Shown: piece by piece, positions 29,836 through 40,110 of the stretch
How positions within the stretch are numbered: position 1 is the first letter of the stretch
How the letters are laid out: each line of letters begins with the position of its first letter
The notes under the pieces: generated by a model
What the model saw: the letters and a program-made list of their open reading frames with translations, nothing else
What the model was told of the DNA's origin: nothing
Databases searched by the model: none
Program-made: the position numbers and the translations under genes
Assembly (NCBI GenBank): GCA_963978545.1
Contig: OZ021726.1
Span: forward strand, 31,840,459 to 31,904,458
DNA: 64,000 bases
Source of the DNA: Linyphia triangularis
Lineage: Eukaryota; Arthropoda; Arachnida; Araneae; Linyphiidae
Direction of reading: 5' to 3'

Positions 29836-31248
29836 TCTATATATATATAAATGTTATGTTGGTTTGTGTACGCTTCAAAAACTCAAAAAGTTCTGCACCG
29901 ATTGAGCTGAAATTTTAGCATGATATATAATCCGCATCAAGGATTGTTTTTATATATTTTTTTCATCAGTCACATATCCGCCGAAAAGTCAGTCACATAT
30001 CCGAAAAAACAGTTTTTTAACGATCAGCAGTGTACCAGTGACCGCGCCATCTGCCAGAAGCGAGGAAAACACTCGCTGACTATTCACTTAAATCAAGGAA
30101 CTTTTGTGTGATCGTGTCGTGATCGAACTGCGCCTTTCACCAAATCGTAAGTAGAGGTTATATTTTACCGAAATAATGCCTCGCAGAAAGTCAAATTTGG
30201 GCCGTCGCACTCGCCACACAGAAGGATCAAGAAGACGGCTTTCGAATATGACTGAGGAAGAGCGAGCATCCGTACGAGAGAGGAACAGACTAAGCACCAT
30301 CCAGACACGTAACGTGGACCAAGCAGAAAGACGAGCAGCCAGGCTTGAGGATGCAGATTGCGAGCACGTCAGTCGCGTTTTGCAGCAACAAATTTGGTTC
30401 GTTCTGAACGGAATGAACGCGAAAGGGTGAGGATAGCTGAAACACGAACAGAAAGAACAGCTGATCTGCATCTGGAATACAATCGTCTTGCGTTCCGATA
30501 CAATCCAGCTGTTGATTATAGTTCAAGTCAGCATATTGTTATTGGTCAGATGAGTCATGTCTGTAGCTACTGCCAGGCTCTAAAGTTTAATAATGAAACG
30601 AAAGGGATGTGTTGCGCTGGCGGAAAAATCAAATTGCCTCAACTTAAAACGCCACCAGAGCCATTGAAAACTTTACTTGCTGGATCTACCGCTGAATCGA
30701 AGCATTTCCTATCGAACATCAGGAAATATAACTCTTGCTTCCAAATGACGTCAATTGGTGCGGAAATCGTGACTGCTCAATTTATGCCAACTTTTAAAAT
30801 TAAAGGGCAAATATATCACAAAGCTGGCTCCCTGCTCCCGTTCTCAGATAGTGACCATAAATTCCTACAAATGTACTTCATTGGTGATGATAGAGATGAA
30901 GTAGATGCACGTTGTGGAATACATACCTCGCTAAGAAGATCCATTATTTCGCAGCTGCAGGAGCTTTTTCACGAAAGGAACAATTTGGTGCGTTTGTTCA
31001 AAACAGCAATTGATATGATGCCATCAGATACCCACAAAATTATTATTCACGCAGACAAAACTCCCGCTGGAGAACATGTCCAAACCAGATAGTCTTTATA
31101 TCTACGCAGACAGTGGAAAAACAAAAAATATTGTATCCACAAGTATTGCAAAATTAAACTTATATGAAATGTATTCTTTGTTTTGTTTCTCATTTCTCAA
31201 CCATTCAATCACAATGTGCCACAGCGAAGCGTGGCAGGGTACAGCTAG
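29836..31248 (+). mobile_element. Helitron, internally deleted
   Basis: 1,413 bp starting TCTATATATATATAAATG and ending in CTAG, inserted between A and T. A perfect 6-bp-stem hairpin (TGCCAC...GTGGCA) lies 11 bases before the 3' end, as Helitrons require for termination. The internal gene is only the first part of the Rep/helicase, so the copy is non-autonomous. Confidence 0.88.
30176..31092 (+). pseudogene. Helitron Rep/helicase N-terminal fragment
   Basis: Two frames: 30176-30430 (Arg/Glu-rich, opens with MPRRKSNLGRRTRHTEGSRR) and 30358-31092, joined by a frameshift in the overlap. The second contains the Helitron zinc-finger region (HVCSYCQALKFNNETKGMCC) followed by the conserved NIRKYNSCFQMTS and RCGIHTSLRR, and ends around the IIIHADKTPAGEH motif that normally precedes the nuclease domain. 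The HUH nuclease and the helicase are missing; the frame is followed within 160 bp by the 3' end of the element. It cannot act. Confidence 0.85.
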
Positions 31249-31337
31249 TTCACCTATAATTTTATAATACGAAACGCAAAGTTGAATTGACTGGACTTCA
31301 CTCCATAATGAATTTATGCATTTACGTTTAATTATCT

Positions 31338-31610
31338 TTTAGTTATTTTATTAAAGCAAGTTTGGCAACAGAAAAGAGTTTCAACAAATGATCAGTCTTT
31401 ATTAGTTTTCCGAAGCGGTTATAGAAGTCAGTGCAAAAGCGACCTTTAAGTGAGAGTTGCAGACCCAAAATTTGAGAGATTTCATGTCGATGACAATGCA
31501 TTTTATCAACCGAGTTTCAGCCCGATTGGATGACAGCAAGGGGGTTAATTAGGCCTGCGCAGATTTGCCCCCATCGACACACACAAAATCGAAGTTAATA
31601 CAAAGGATTT
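31338..31610 (-). repeat. Dispersed repeat family A, copy 2
   Basis: The reverse complement matches 3075-3300 in several blocks ('cctaattaacc', 'gtcatccaatcgggctgaa', 'caaattttggg'). The left end 'tttggcaacagaaaagagtt' also matches 29272-29295. A partial relative is at 49500-49610. Confidence 0.6.
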
Positions 31611-32109
31611 AAAAAGGTTTCCAAAATAATAACATAAAAAATTGTAGTCTAAGAGTTAATACATTTGAATCATTAGTTGAAGAGAAAATTTTAATGAGAT
31701 TATGTTAAGTGTATTGTATTAGTGATGTCTAAGCAGTGAATTGTTTAAAGGAGATCATGGGAATGAATCACAATGAACATTTCAGTTGTGATAAAAAGTT
31801 AAGTTCATCACTGGCACTGACTCTGTAACGCTTTAAGTTGGCTTTAGCATCACATAAACAAGTCGCATGTCGCCATCTGAAACTTAATAAAAATATTAAT
31901 GAATGAAATAAATGCATTGTTTTCTAAATTTACTCAGATGAATTCTTCAAAGCTCAAGTGTGTCTATATTTCATAAAAAGATGAAATCGGAGTTAAATTT
32001 GATACTTCCTGAATACTTATTAAATCGATACTTCCTGCGTATGCTATTGCAATAAAGTATTTTCGTGGGGCCAACTATATGTGTGTATGTATGTTTGTGT
32101 ACTTTGTGA

Positions 32110-32640
32110 CGATCAAGAGTTGCAACTTTTTTGTTCGCTGAAATGTTCATTTCTACATAAGCAAATGCTCTCTTCGCTCTCTGAAACATTCACTGTTGTG
32201 CAAGCATAAGCTCGCTTCACTCACTAAAAGACTAATTTTTACGTAAACCCTTAATATTAGATCTGCCTCCCCTGTCAATACAAACCCTCTCACCTCTCTG
32301 AGAGTATATTTTACCATTGTATTTGTGAAAAGCAAAAGTAGAAAAACTTAATATTAGAACTCCCTCCCATGTCGATACAAACCGTCTCACCTGTCTGAGA
32401 ATATATTTTAACATTGTATTTGTGAAAAGCAAAATTAGAAGGACAAAACTACTTATATTGAAAATTTCAGACATCTACGCCTATTAAAAGTTGTTTGATA
32501 AAAAAATTAATCAAAAAAACTAAAATGTTAACATTCTTTTTGTCAAAAGTCCAATTAGAAGTCTTAAACAACTTATGTTGAAAATTTCAAAGCTATACGC
32601 CTATTTAAAGTCCCTTCGTATATAAAAAAAACAACTTTAA
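32110..32640 (+). repeat. Dispersed repeat family B, copy 1
   Basis: Contains 'gcaagcataagctcgcttca', 'ctcactaaaag', 'acgtaaacccttaatatta' and 'tttgtgaaaagcaaa', shared with 45780-48190. An internal 90-bp duplication is visible (32262-32345 and 32346-32434). Later units have 'acttatgttgaaaatttcaa' and 'cgcctatttaaag' as in the other copies. Confidence 0.65.
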
Positions 32641-32689
32641 AATTAAAAAAAAAAATCATCATTAAATGGAAGATCGCTTTCTATAAAGG

Positions 32690-33060
32690 CACTCCTTTGT
32701 TTTAATTTCTTTCTGTTCTTTATTCTTTTTCTGTGTGTGTATCTGTGATCAGCATAACTGCCGAACGGATTGGACTACAATGTTCAACTTTAACTAACAG
32801 GTTAATGGTGACCATGAATCTCTCATTAAGGATTTATGTCAAAATTGAGCATGCACACAAGATAGCTTTTATTTAAAAATGTATGTTTTTCAGCAATTGT
32901 CAAAAGAAAAAAAAAAAAAAAAATAACGGCTGAAGCGATTTTTGATCAATATCACTGTGATAATCCGTAATACCTTTTTCGGTGTTCTATACGTCCCCAC
33001 CTCCAAAATTTCGGTAGAAATGCGATAAAAAACGAGTGTCTTTAACACAGAGATCCCTTC
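32690..33060 (-). repeat. Dispersed repeat family C, copy 1 (inverted to 49050-49370)
   Basis: In reverse complement it shares with 49050-49370 the blocks 'actcgttttt', 'cttttatcgcat', 'aattttggagatggg', 'atttttatcaaaatcg', 'attactgaaaaacat' and 'agttatgctga', in the same order. Confidence 0.6.
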
Positions 33061-33289
33061 TCTTAAGCATTGCCCATCAACTACTGTTTCTCCTCTGTCA
33101 CTTACCCGAAAATATAATGTAATAATTATGGAAAAACATGTCGCCCATTTCCCTTCTGACCGGTTTTTTTTTTTTTTTTTTAAATTAATGAAAAATTAAA
33201 AACGACCACGGTAAATTACACCACTCCATGTCAAATTTAAATGCAGTGATCAGTATTTTACTGTAATTGAAAGTTGTACGATATTCCAT

Positions 33290-33874
33290 GCCCCTAGTTA
33301 GATCAGAGGTGCCTACAGGGGGGTTTCGTGATGCAAACTGCGTCAGCGAAATTTTAGGGAGGGGGGGGGGGGGTGATAAGAAAATGGAAATTTTTGGAAT
33401 TTATCATAAAAAAATTAAGATAAATAGAAAAATGAACAAATCTTTAAAAAAATTGGGGGGGGGGGGGGTGTATGTATATAAAGCATTTTATAAGGCTGAT
33501 GGGTGGGGGGTAGGGTGCTTGCACCTAAGTTGTAGAAATATGCTTAAGATCTGAAGGAGGATGGGAGCGTTTAGTATGTATTAATTTCCTTGTGGTTTGA
33601 TAGGGGAGGAGGTTTACCTACTTTTTAACAGTATGTTTACCATGTAATAGGATGTATAAAGTTCTGAGGGGAAGGGGGAGGGGCTTCATTTTGTTATGTA
33701 CCAATAGGTTTAAGATCTGAGGTGGGGGAGGGGCAATGTTTAGTATACATTAGTACCTTTGTGGTTTAATGGGAGGCTGGTCTATATTTAAGTATTTAAA
33801 TGTATCTTTAAGTTTGAAGAAGGAGAGGGGGGGGGGGAATTGTTTACCTTTTAACATTAGTTTTCAGTGTAATA
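33290..33874 (+). repeat. G-rich minisatellite, left part
   Basis: Imperfect units of about 85-100 bases with 'taagatctgaaggaggggg', 'tttagtatgtattaa' and 'ttgtggtttgataggggagg'. It includes runs of 10-12 G at about 33361 and 33457. Gypsy-3 has inserted into it; it continues at 39881. Confidence 0.75.
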
Positions 33875-33878
33875 GTAT

Positions 33879-34341
33879 TGTTGCACAAATTGTCTGTATA
33901 TATTGTAAATAGTGACGTATTATTTTAAAATTCTATTGTAATTTATTTTTATCTTATTTTATTTATTAACGGCGATTATACAGGTTAGAAAAAGGTGGCA
34001 ACACCTAAAGCAGTCGAGAATTTTCGAGATGTTTCTTTTCCGATGATTTGGCTGGAAATTTCTGGAATATTCTCTCGCGCTAGTATTTAAAGACCGGGAG
34101 ATCGGGAAAATTTTCAGATTGACTTCGGACTTCGTTGAAAGCTGATCGCTTTGTTTACCTATTGGAGTGAGCTTGTATAATCGCTGAATTCGAAGTTATT
34201 TTTGTTGAAGCTTGTGTTGAAGCTTGAGAGTAATTAAACTGTTGCCTGTGAATAAATTTTGTGAGTTTTCCGAAGAGAGAATAAGTATTTTTAAACCGTG
34301 AAAACTGTGCCATCATTGCCTCAGTGGAAAAATTCATAACA
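33879..34341 (+). repeat. Gypsy-3 5' LTR
   Basis: 463 bp, TGTTGCACAAATTG...TTCATAACA, partner of 39414-39876. A TATTTAAAG TATA-like box lies near 34084, and 'aggtggcaacacc' near 34001. Confidence 0.96.
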
Positions 34342-34342
34342 G

Positions 34343-34359
34343 TGGTGTCAGAAGTGGGG
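34343..34359 (+). other. Gypsy-3 primer binding site (tRNA-Leu type)
   Basis: TGGTGTCAGAAGTGGGG, one base after the LTR, complementary to a tRNA-Leu 3' end. Confidence 0.85.
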
Positions 34360-34373
34360 TCTCGTAATTTTGA

Positions 34374-35760
34374 ATGCCGACAACTAGAGGAATGATGGAA
34401 GACCAAATGAAACAATTAATGGAAATGATTGCTGGAATAAAAGCCGGACAAGAATCCACGGCCGCTGAAATGAAAGCCGGAATAAAAGCCGGACAAGAAT
34501 CCAAGGCCGCTGAAATGAAAGCCGAAATAAAAGCCGGACAAGAATCAACCGCCGCTACAATCGCCGCTGGTCAAGCCCGTCAAGAAACAACAAATGCCGA
34601 ACTCGCCGCTGCAATCGCCACCTGCCGAGAATCCACATCAGCAGCTATAATTGGGATTAAAGAAGAAATGCAATCCGAACTAACTACAATGGTGGAATCT
34701 ACGATAATAGAGACTACTACAAGTGTTCTACAATCGGTAAAAGAAGAGGTTCTGAGTGAAGTAAGAAAAGAAATCAGTGAGAGTTTTGAGGCGGTTAATG
34801 GGAAAGTTGACTGCTTGGGAGAAAAGGTTTCTACAAGGAAAGACGATCTTGTGACTGTGAGGAATAAAATCGAAGAAAAGGTTTCCACCATGAAAGAGGA
34901 ACAGGAAAAGTTTCATGACGCTGTTGAAGAAAGGCTACGGAAAATTGAAACGGGAGAAGCTATGACCGTTGCAACGCCTAAATGGGATAATGTTTCCACT
35001 CCCTTCATTACGCCACGTTCCAACATCAAAGTAGCCACTTTTGATGGGAGGTCGTCTTGGCGCGTTTATCAAACGCAGTTTGAAATTATTGCTTCTGCGA
35101 ATGGTTGGGACGATACTTCGAAGGCATTCCATCTCGCAGCATCTCTTCGAGGTGAAGCTGCTGACATTTTACAGACACTACCTGAAGAGAAGCGGGGAGA
35201 ATGCGTGGCGCTGGCAAGTGCGTTGGAGTTAAGGTTTGGAGAGCAGCATCTAAAGGATTACAACAGACTGCAATTGAAAGTGAGACAGCAGAAGGCCAAT
35301 GAAACTCTTCAAGAAATGGCATCGGATATAGAAAGACTGTCGCTCCTCGCTTTATCAGACTGTCCCTCGGACGTACGAGATAACCTGTCTCTTCAGTATT
35401 TCGTGGATGCCATCAAAGATTCCCGACATACAGCAAGCTACCAGGATGTCAGACAGCAAAGATCTGAAGTCCACCCTCGTCTATGCCATGAGAGTAGAAG
35501 CCGCACAGAAAGCTTCTAGAAAAGATCGGCGTTTCGTACGTGGAACATTGGCAGACGATTCCTCTGAACTTTTCACGAAGAAGTTTCAAGAACTGGAAAG
35601 CAAGGTGGAGCGAATTATGAGAAGTAACCCTGGCTCGAGGGATCGAAAAACTAGAGTGGTTTGTTGGTTCTGTTACCATGAAGGACATTTCAGACGTGAT
35701 TGCCCTGAATTGGACAGGAGAGGGGACAAACCCTCGTCCGAGTCTCAGCAGTTAAACTAA
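34374..35760 (+). pseudogene. Gypsy-3 gag
   Basis: ATG at 34374. Residues about 20-85 consist of repeats of IKAGQES(T/K)AAEMKA, then a coiled coil to about 195, then the capsid-like region (YQTQFEIIASANGWDDTSKA, ALELRFGEQHLKDYNRLQLK). A one-base insertion near 35420 shifts the frame. The nucleocapsid continues at 35407-35760 in the other frame, with CCHC knuckle CWFCYHEGHFRRDC, ending SQQLN and TAA at 35758-35760. The number and type of N-terminal repeats differ from Gypsy-2. Confidence 0.93.
35751..35757 (+). promoter_or_regulatory. Candidate -1 ribosomal frameshift site, Gypsy-3 gag-pol
   Basis: G TTA AAC in gag phase, followed directly by the gag stop TAA. A -1 slip enters the protease frame, which is open on through 'LARRRSPCRAGG' and the rest of protease. 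The downstream 40 bases are GC-rich with CTCGCGAG and GGCG...CGCC. It is identical to the Gypsy-2 site. Confidence 0.65.
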
Positions 35761-38700
35761 AGAGCGGCTATCTCGCGAGGCGGAGGTCGCCGTGTAGAGC
35801 AGGTGGTGCCCCACTCAGCCTCTATCACATCTCATCCCTTCAAGGAGGAAACCATGGGTTATTCGTGGAGGGCAAGATCAATGGAACTCCCTGTCGTCTA
35901 ATAGTTGACTCAGGGGTAAATGTAACCATCTTACGGACGGATGTAGTCCGGCGCCTGGACAGCCAACCTCTTTACACGGCGCCTTCAGTTTCACTACAAA
36001 CTGTGACTGGTGACAAAATTTCTGTGCATGGGAAATTAAATGTCAACATCTCTTTTGGATTTCACACCTACATTCACACCGTTTACGTCGCTGAAATTAT
36101 TGACCCATGTATTCTAGGACTGGACTTTTTACAGAAAAATGGAATTACTTTGAATTTCGAGAAAGGCGAGCTTCAAACAGGGAAAGAAGAAATTCCATTG
36201 TTCGGTTTGGACTCGGAAGAGCCGTGTGCATATCGAATAATAGCTCTTGAAGACATCACCATCCCCTCCATGACAGATTTGGTTGTAAAGGGTTCAGCAG
36301 AGCTCCCGAAAGCCTTCCGATTTGGAGTAACGGACTTCCCATCATCGAATAGAGTTCCGAAAGGAGTGTTAGTAGGAGCGACGCTTGTGGATCTTTCTCA
36401 GGAGGTAGTGCATGTGAGAATGGCTAACATCGGTGATGCTACCAAAGTTATCAAGAAAGGAGAAGAAATTGCCACCTGCACACCTGTTACAAGTATCGAA
36501 CGGGGATCGAAGGAGTTTTTGACTGCACCCTCCGAGGATTTAGTGGACCAGCTTCTCGAGGATGCTCGGTTGGAAGGAAGTCAAGAGAAGATTGTTGGAA
36601 ACCTTATAAAAGAATTTCAGGATGTTTTCTCCATGTCATCGAAAGATGTAGGAAGAACGAAGCTTACACAGCATCGAATTGACACTGGGACCCATTTACC
36701 GATTAAACAACATCCTCGAAGACTTCCATTTGCAAAACAAGAGGAGGTCGGGAGATTGTTACATGAAATGGAAGATAATAGAGTTATCGAACCCTCCTCT
36801 AGTCCATGGGCCTCTCCAATCGTACTCGTTTGAAAGAAGGATGGTTCCACTAGATTTTGTGTGGATTACCGGAAGATGAACGAAATTACGAAAAAGGATA
36901 GCTACCCTCTGCCAAGAATTGATGACACTTTGGACACTCTATCGGGGAACCAGTGGTTTTCAACTTTGGATTTGAAGAGTGGATACTGGCAAGTGGAGAT
37001 ACATCCCGACGATCGTGAGAAGACGGCCTTCACTACCGGACAAGGATTATGGCAGTTTCAAGTTATGCCGTTTGGCTTGTGTAATGCACCGGCTACGTTC
37101 GAGCGACTAATGGAGACTGTGCTTAGAGGACTTTCCTACGAGACCTGTCTGGTATATTTGGACGATATCATTATCACCGGGCAGAGTTTTGATCAGCACT
37201 TGCAAAACGTAAAGAACGTGTTCTTGAAGCTTAGGGAAGCCCACTTGAAACTTGGCCCATCAAAATGTAAGCTCTTTAGGAGGAAACTCGGACACATCAT
37301 CTCATCCGATGGAGTAAGCACAGATCCAGCCAAGATCCATGCTGTGCAAATTTGGTATCGACCGCAAGACGTTCATCAATTGCGAAGCTTCCTAGGCCTG
37401 TGCACGTATTACCGTAAATTCGTGAAAAGTTTCTCCAAGATCGCCAGACCCTTGCATCGACTAACAGAGAGCAAGCAGAAGTTCCTATGGACTGCCGACT
37501 GTGACGATTCCTTCAATCAACTGAAGAGCGCTTTAACATCCGCGCCTGTTTTGGCTTTTCCCGATGTTAACAAGGACTTTATTTCGGATACAGATGCCAG
37601 CAATGAGGGAGTAGGCGCCGTTCTTTCCCAGGAAATTGAAGGACAGGAGAAAGTCATCGCTTATTTTAGTAAGAGCCTGTCAAGATCCGAGCGGAATTAC
37701 TGCGTCACAAGAAAGGAGTTACTGGCAATAGTAAAAGCCGTTGAGCACTTTCATCATTACTTGTACGGGCGAAAATTCTTTTTAAGAACTGATCATGCGT
37801 CTCTGACTTGGTTTCTAAATTTCAAGAATACAGAGGGACAAATAGCAAGGTGGATTCAACGCCTGCAGGAATACAACATGGATATCCATCACAGAAAAGG
37901 AACGTTCCATGGGAATGCAGACGCCCTTTCTAGAAGACCATGTCCGGAGAATTGTCGATTTTATTCCAATGCCGAGTCTAAGTTTGAGGTTAACACAGCG
38001 GCCGTTCGGAAAATAACTTTCAAGTCAATTACTTCAGACGTGGACCCTTGGAGTGACCAGAATGTTCGAAAGAGTCAGGTTGAAAATCAAGACTTGAAAC
38101 CTCTAATTGAATTCATGGAAGCAGCTACCGGAAAGCCCAGTTGGCAGGAAATTGCATGCTATAGCCCAACAATGAAGAGATATTGGGCTATGTGGGACTC
38201 TTTGCACTTGAAGAATGGAGTACTCTACCGTCGATGGGAAGCCGATGATGGCAAAAGCTTCCGGTGGCAATTGATCCTTCCAAGTTCTAGAGTTACCAAC
38301 GTTCTAGAAGAACTACACAGCAGTTCTACTGGAGGACATTTTGGTGTAACGAAAACTTTTCAGAAAGTCAGGGAGAGATTCTTCTGGGACAAAGCAAAAT
38401 CCGATTGCAAGTGGTGCAAGTCCTGTGATGCATGCAATTAGCGGAAGGGACCGAAGACCCGAACTCGTGGGAAGTTGCAACGTTACAACGTAGGAGCACC
38501 ATTCGAAAGAATTGCTTTGGACGTCTTGGGCCCCCTACCTCACACAACTAATGGCAACAAATACATCCTAGTTGTCATGGACTACTTTAGCAAGTGGCCA
38601 GAAGCATACGCGATTCCGGACCAGGAAGCCACAACCGTAGCAGAAGTTCTCGTACAAAATTGGATCACCCGATTTGGCCTACCCCTGCTGATACATTCCG

Positions 38701-39353
38701 ATCAGGGGACGAACTTCAACTCTGCCGTCTTCACTGGGCTGTGTGACTTGCTCGACATGGAAAAGACTCGTACAACTCCCCTGCACCCACAATCCAATGG
38801 AATGGTCGAACGATTTAATAGAACGATTCTGAATCATCTCTCCTTGTTTGTTTCCAATAACCAGCAAGATTGGGATCAGAAACTTCCACTGTTCTTTTTG
38901 GCCTACAGAAGTGCTACTCACGAGACCACTGGCTATACACCATCTCAAATTATTTTTGGAAGAGACCTTAGACTACCCTGCGACCTCCTCTTTGGACGAC
39001 CACCGGACACTCCTTCCTCGCCTGTCTAGTATCTAGATGATCTCCAGGTACGTTTGGAAGCCGTACATCGGTTCGCCAGAGAAAGAATCAACATCATGAC
39101 GGAGCGCATGAAGGTCCGCTACGATGCCAAGGCCACGGAACGTTCATTCCAGGAAGGTGACAAGGTGTGGTTATGGAATCTTAAACGTCGGAAAGGACTC
39201 TCTCCTAAGCTCCAGACGAACTGGGAAGGGCCGTATGTGGTCCTTAAGAAGATCAACGACGTCGTGGTAAGGATTCAACGGACACCCTCCTGTAAACCTA
39301 GAGTAGTACATCACAATAGGCTAGCCCCATACTATGATGTGATAAGTGATTGA
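35758..39353 (+). pseudogene. Gypsy-3 pol: protease, RT, RNase H, integrase
   Basis: One reading frame with nonsense codons at 36831-36833 (TGA), 38439-38441 (TAG) and 39027-39029 (TAG). Protease has LIVDSGVNVTIL. RT has LDLKSGYWQVEI and YLDDIIITG. RNase H has TDASNEGVGAVLS and TDHASLTWFL. The integrase zinc finger has C-x2-C in WCKSCDAC; the core has Asp in LDVLGPLP, Asp in IHSDQGTNF and Glu in GMVERFNRT. The C-terminus PRVVHHNRLAPYY ends at 39353. Compared with Gypsy-2, two small in-frame deletions are seen (three codons near 37285, two near 38406). Catalytic residues are intact. Confidence 0.95.
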
Positions 39354-39400
39354 ATGACCTTTCCTCTTAAGGACTTCACTGCCCGGGACGTGCAGTCTTT

Positions 39401-39413
39401 AAGAAGGGGGAAA
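39401..39413 (+). other. Gypsy-3 polypurine tract
   Basis: AAGAAGGGGGAAA directly before the 3' LTR. Confidence 0.9.
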
Positions 39414-39876
39414 TGTTGCACAAATTGTCTGTATATATTGTAAATAGTGACGTATTATTTTAAAATTCTATTGTAATTTATTTTTATCTTATTTTATTTA
39501 TTAACGGCGATTATACAGGTTAGAAAAAGGTGGCAACACCTAAAGCAGTCGAGAATTTTCGAGATGTTTCTTTTCCGAAGATTTGGCTGGAAATTTCTGG
39601 AATATTCTCTCGCGCTAGTATTTAAAGACCGGGAGATCGGGAAAGTTTTCAGATTGACTTCGGACTTCGTTGAAAGCTGATCGCTTTGTTTACCTATTGG
39701 AGTGAGCTTGTATAATCGCTGAATTCGAAGTTATTTTTGTTGAAGCTTGTGTTGAAGCTTGAGAGTAATTAAACTGTTGCCTGTGAATAAATTTTGTGAG
39801 TTTTAAGAAGAGAGAATAAATATTTTTAAACCGTGAAAACTGTGCCATCATTGCCTCAGTGGAAAAATTCATAACA
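39414..39876 (+). repeat. Gypsy-3 3' LTR
   Basis: 463 bp, partner of 33879-34341, followed by GTAT. Confidence 0.96.
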
Positions 39877-39880
39877 GTAT

Positions 39881-40110
39881 ATTTAAGGGTTTGAAATGGG
39901 GTGTTATATTTTAGCATGTAGCAATGTGCTTTATGTATAAGATGAGAGGGGTGTCCATCAATTGCTCTCTAGCAAAAATGTGTACTTAAGGTCTGAAGGG
40001 GGGGGGGGGGGTCTAATGATTGCTATGTATCAACAATATTTTTAAGGTTTGAGAGGAGTGTTCTATTTAGTATGCAACACTATCTTTAATGTCTGTTTGG
40101 TCTACCTTTA
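39881..40110 (+). repeat. G-rich minisatellite, right part
   Basis: Continues the pattern of 33290-33874 after the Gypsy-3 insertion ('ttaaggtctgaagggggggg', 'tttagtatgcaacac'). Confidence 0.7.

Larger units (their letters stand above)
31249..33280. other. AT-rich region composed of dispersed repeats, no gene
   Basis: No frame resembles a protein. The stretch is mostly remnants of three repeat families (A at about 31338-31610, B at about 32110-32640, C at about 32690-33060). Homopolymer tracts occur near 32907 and 33164. Confidence 0.65.
33879..39876 (+). mobile_element. Gypsy-3 LTR retrotransposon
   Basis: A 5,998-bp plus-strand Gypsy with two 463-bp LTRs and the 4-bp duplication GTAT (33875-33878, 39877-39880). 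It has the same layout and family as Gypsy-2 (primer site, gag, slippery site, protease, RT, RNase H, integrase, polypurine tract). I count about five substitutions between the LTRs. One frameshift in gag and three or so nonsense codons in pol make it inactive, but the open segments are long, so decay is recent. Confidence 0.97.
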
